DNA of 64,000 nt from the NCBI GenBank assembly GCA_036971715.1, contig JAVHJL010000002.1, positions 4,310,501 to 4,374,500 on the forward strand, read 5' to 3'. Shown piece after piece: positions 62,160 to 64,000 of this stretch. Position 1 is the stretch's first letter. Each line of letters starts with the position of its first letter. The notes below the pieces were generated by a model that saw only the letters and a program-made list of their open reading frames with translations, was not told where the DNA came from and did no database searches. Source of the DNA: Arthrobotrys musiformis. Its lineage: Eukaryota; Ascomycota; Orbiliomycetes; Orbiliales; Orbiliaceae. The position numbers and the translations under genes are program-made.

Positions 62160-62577
62160 TGTGATGGCCGTGGTGCGAGAAACTTCAACGATGTATACGT
62201 CGCGATATCGCGAAGTGATCGTGGCAATGATGCCTCATGGAAGCATTTTACCTTTTGCAAACGTTGAAAAGCTCGTCGGTTTGGTATTTTTTGGTAGCCT
62301 TGCATCCTTGCCGCAGCTGCGATTGATAGTATTTTGGCCTGCATATGCCGCTACCCCGCAGTAGCTATTTTATGCACTGTTCGGTCTTTATCTCAGAAGG
62401 CTGAGGAGTTCGCGACGCTGTATGTGTTCGAGGTTGCTGTCGTCAGAACACAATCGCAATCACCAATCATCGCTTTAACTTCCCATACTTCATCGCATCT
62501 TCGAGCCTCTCTCATAGCTTCGAATTCGACCATCGTTTGGTGCGACGAGTTGTTGCTGTTGGTATTTGCCTGGCAGG
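62160..62577. promoter_or_regulatory. 418-bp bidirectional promoter
   Basis: The only DNA between the divergent start codons at 62159 (-) and 62578 (+). Both genes should draw their promoters from it, which suggests co-regulation. No obvious TATA box or repeat was noted. Confidence 0.55.
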
Positions 62578-64000
62578 ATGGAGGTAGCTGGTTTGGTGTT
62601 GGGAGCACTTCCCATCATCTACGGCGCAGTCCAGGTTTATAAAGATGGAAAAAAGGGCGGTAATCGGTTTTTCCGGAAAAGAAACGAGGTTAAGAAGCTA
62701 GCAAACTCCCTGCTTTTCCACAAGGGGATGCTCACAGAGGATATCCGGAAGCTCCTAATCAATAGCGGATGCGAGGATGTTTTGGACCTAGACGAAAACC
62801 CCTTCGACTATTTAATGGACCCGGATATCCAGGGCCAGTTACGTAGTTATCTTGGGGTCGAAACTGAGGATGCTTTCGTCGCGAGACTGAACGAGGCCTG
62901 TAAAAGCATCAAGAAAATTACAATTAGCATTGCGGGACTCGTTCCTGGAGTGAAGGTACGTTACTCCCTTCACGTTCGAACTTACATTGTCTGTATAAAA
63001 TCACATCGACGGTGACTGACTGTCCCTTATGACTTGTTAGGAGCCCACCGACGACCTATCCAAAATAATTGAAGAGAATAGAATACAAAAGGCAAAGCAA
63101 GTAGACTTTGTGCCACGAATCAAGTTCGTTTTCAAAGGCTTCGACCTCGAAGGCGCAATCAAAGACCTCGATAATATATTGGACAGCCTTCATCGATTCA
63201 TTCAAGTCATTTGCGAGAATCGCCAACCGTCGGTCGAAAAACCTTCTCGAAATGCAAGCAGACTCGCCGTGGGCTTTCGCAGGATACAGACGCTCGCTAA
63301 CAATCTACATCTGGCAATTTGCCGGAGCTGGAGAATCGGGTGTCATACTCGGCATGATGCGAGGCTATTTCTTGATGACCGGCTGGAGGCGGCTGTGAAG
63401 ATCGCCGTGAAGAGGAACGATACCACTGCACTGTCATTTAGATTGGTTTTTGGGGCGCAATCGGACCCAATCAGGCCCCTTTGGCACGAAACAACAGTTG
63501 AGGTGACCGGTCGGGAGGACGAGGACGAGGGTGCGAATATATGCGCAGGGAATTCAGGAGCATGCCGGGTAACCGTTGTCGTTCCTCAGATAATATCGGC
63601 AAAGCGGACAGTCACAGTCGTTGATGACATCTGTGCTACTATCGAGACATGTACGGCTACCCAAAGACGGATAAGTTTTGTCATCGCTAAGGACCAACGG
63701 ATCGGATCGATATCGTCAGATTTGAACTGCTTTAATTGTTTTTTCCATGGTGATGAAGTATCGCTCGAAACTCTTTTATCCATCCACCAGTCGGGAAGCC
63801 GCAATTGTCTAATCCCTCTTGACCAACGTATTCCGCTCGCACTTCGACTCGCATCGAATATCCTTCAGCTTTTCCAAACGCGGTGGCTACAAAGTTCTTG
63901 GTCCAAAAACTCCATCTATTTCCCGATATCTAGCACAAAGTGTCGTCCCGACTTCGGAAAACCTTTTGTATCAATCCCTATTGATGACGGTGTCCGATGT
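62578..64000 (+). CDS. DUF7580-like fungal protein, truncated by window edge
   Basis: Two exons seen: 62578-62955 and 63041 onward, still open at the window end, giving at least 445 residues. The start at 62578 (MEVAGLVLGALPIIYGAVQV) is typical of a large Pezizomycotina family, and is preferred to an in-frame Met four codons upstream. The first exon encodes a helical domain (a hydrophobic helix then a basic stretch KKGGNRFFRKRNEVKK). The second continues with helices, then a beta-rich region (VKIAVKRNDTTALSFRLVFG), and near the edge LALRLASNILQLFQTRWLQS followed by WSKNSIYF, which matches the C-terminal domain I remember as DUF7580. Related proteins often sit beside NLR-like and HET-type genes. 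It is divergently paired with the composite zinc-finger gene. Role unknown. Confidence 0.75.

Overview
The window is nuclear DNA of a filamentous ascomycete (Pezizomycotina). Genes carry short GT-AG introns with CTAAC-type branch sites, and several families are typical of these fungi: an ImeB-type kinase, a Pth11/rhodopsin-like receptor, fungal MARVEL proteins, an AcuF-type C2H2 protein and a DUF7580-like protein. Genes are sparse and intergenic DNA is long, with many homopolymer tracts. I cannot name the species. Exon boundaries were worked out by hand from splice signals, reading phase and family continuity.

Layout. 1.3-3.8 kb (-): ImeB/Ime2-like kinase, with about 6.5 kb of apparently gene-free DNA upstream. 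10.3-12.3 kb (-): FHS-type sugar permease. 13.65-16.3 kb (+): seven-TM rhodopsin-like protein with a long cytoplasmic tail. 17.4-18.7 kb (+): pyridoxal-reductase-type aldo-keto reductase. 19.5-21.4 kb (+): BAR-SH3 protein of the Rvs167/Hob1 type. 21.8-23.1 kb (-): membrane-anchored APH-like kinase. 26.0-27.8 kb (+): secreted type-B carboxylesterase/lipase. 28.4-30.4 kb (+): Yra1/Mlo3/ALYREF mRNA-export adaptor in seven exons. 30.4-38.5 kb: gene-poor, with one decayed small secreted-protein locus built on a 251-bp tandem duplication. 38.5-39.9 kb (+): GT8-like Golgi-type protein lacking its DxD. 40.8-41.8 kb (-): Bax inhibitor-1 family. 43.0-43.7 kb (-): four-TM MARVEL-like protein. 45.6-48.3 kb (-): a second MARVEL-type gene split by a 2.14-kb intron. 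49.6-50.9 kb (-): acidic protein of unknown function. 52.5-54.2 kb (-): coiled-coil protein with a membrane tail. 54.9-57.2 kb (+): 3-methylcrotonyl-CoA carboxylase biotin subunit. 57.5-62.2 kb (-): very large composite zinc-finger/RING1/reductase-like protein. 62.6-64.0 kb (+): DUF7580-like protein, cut by the window edge.

The two most unusual objects are the 2.14-kb intron at 45.9-48.1 kb, which carries twelve copies of a GTCAYRTGAC-type site (matching the yeast centromere/Cbf1 CDEI consensus RTCACRTG) in otherwise unrelated flanks, and the composite gene at 57.5-62.2 kb. The latter joins an AcuF-type N-terminus with C2H2 fingers, an isolated RBR RING1, a degenerate ferric-reductase NAD-like domain and terminal C2H2 fingers, and is divergently paired with the DUF7580-like gene. 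Most other genes are housekeeping (mRNA export, endocytosis, leucine catabolism, vitamin B6 metabolism, ER stress) and show no operon-like functional linkage.
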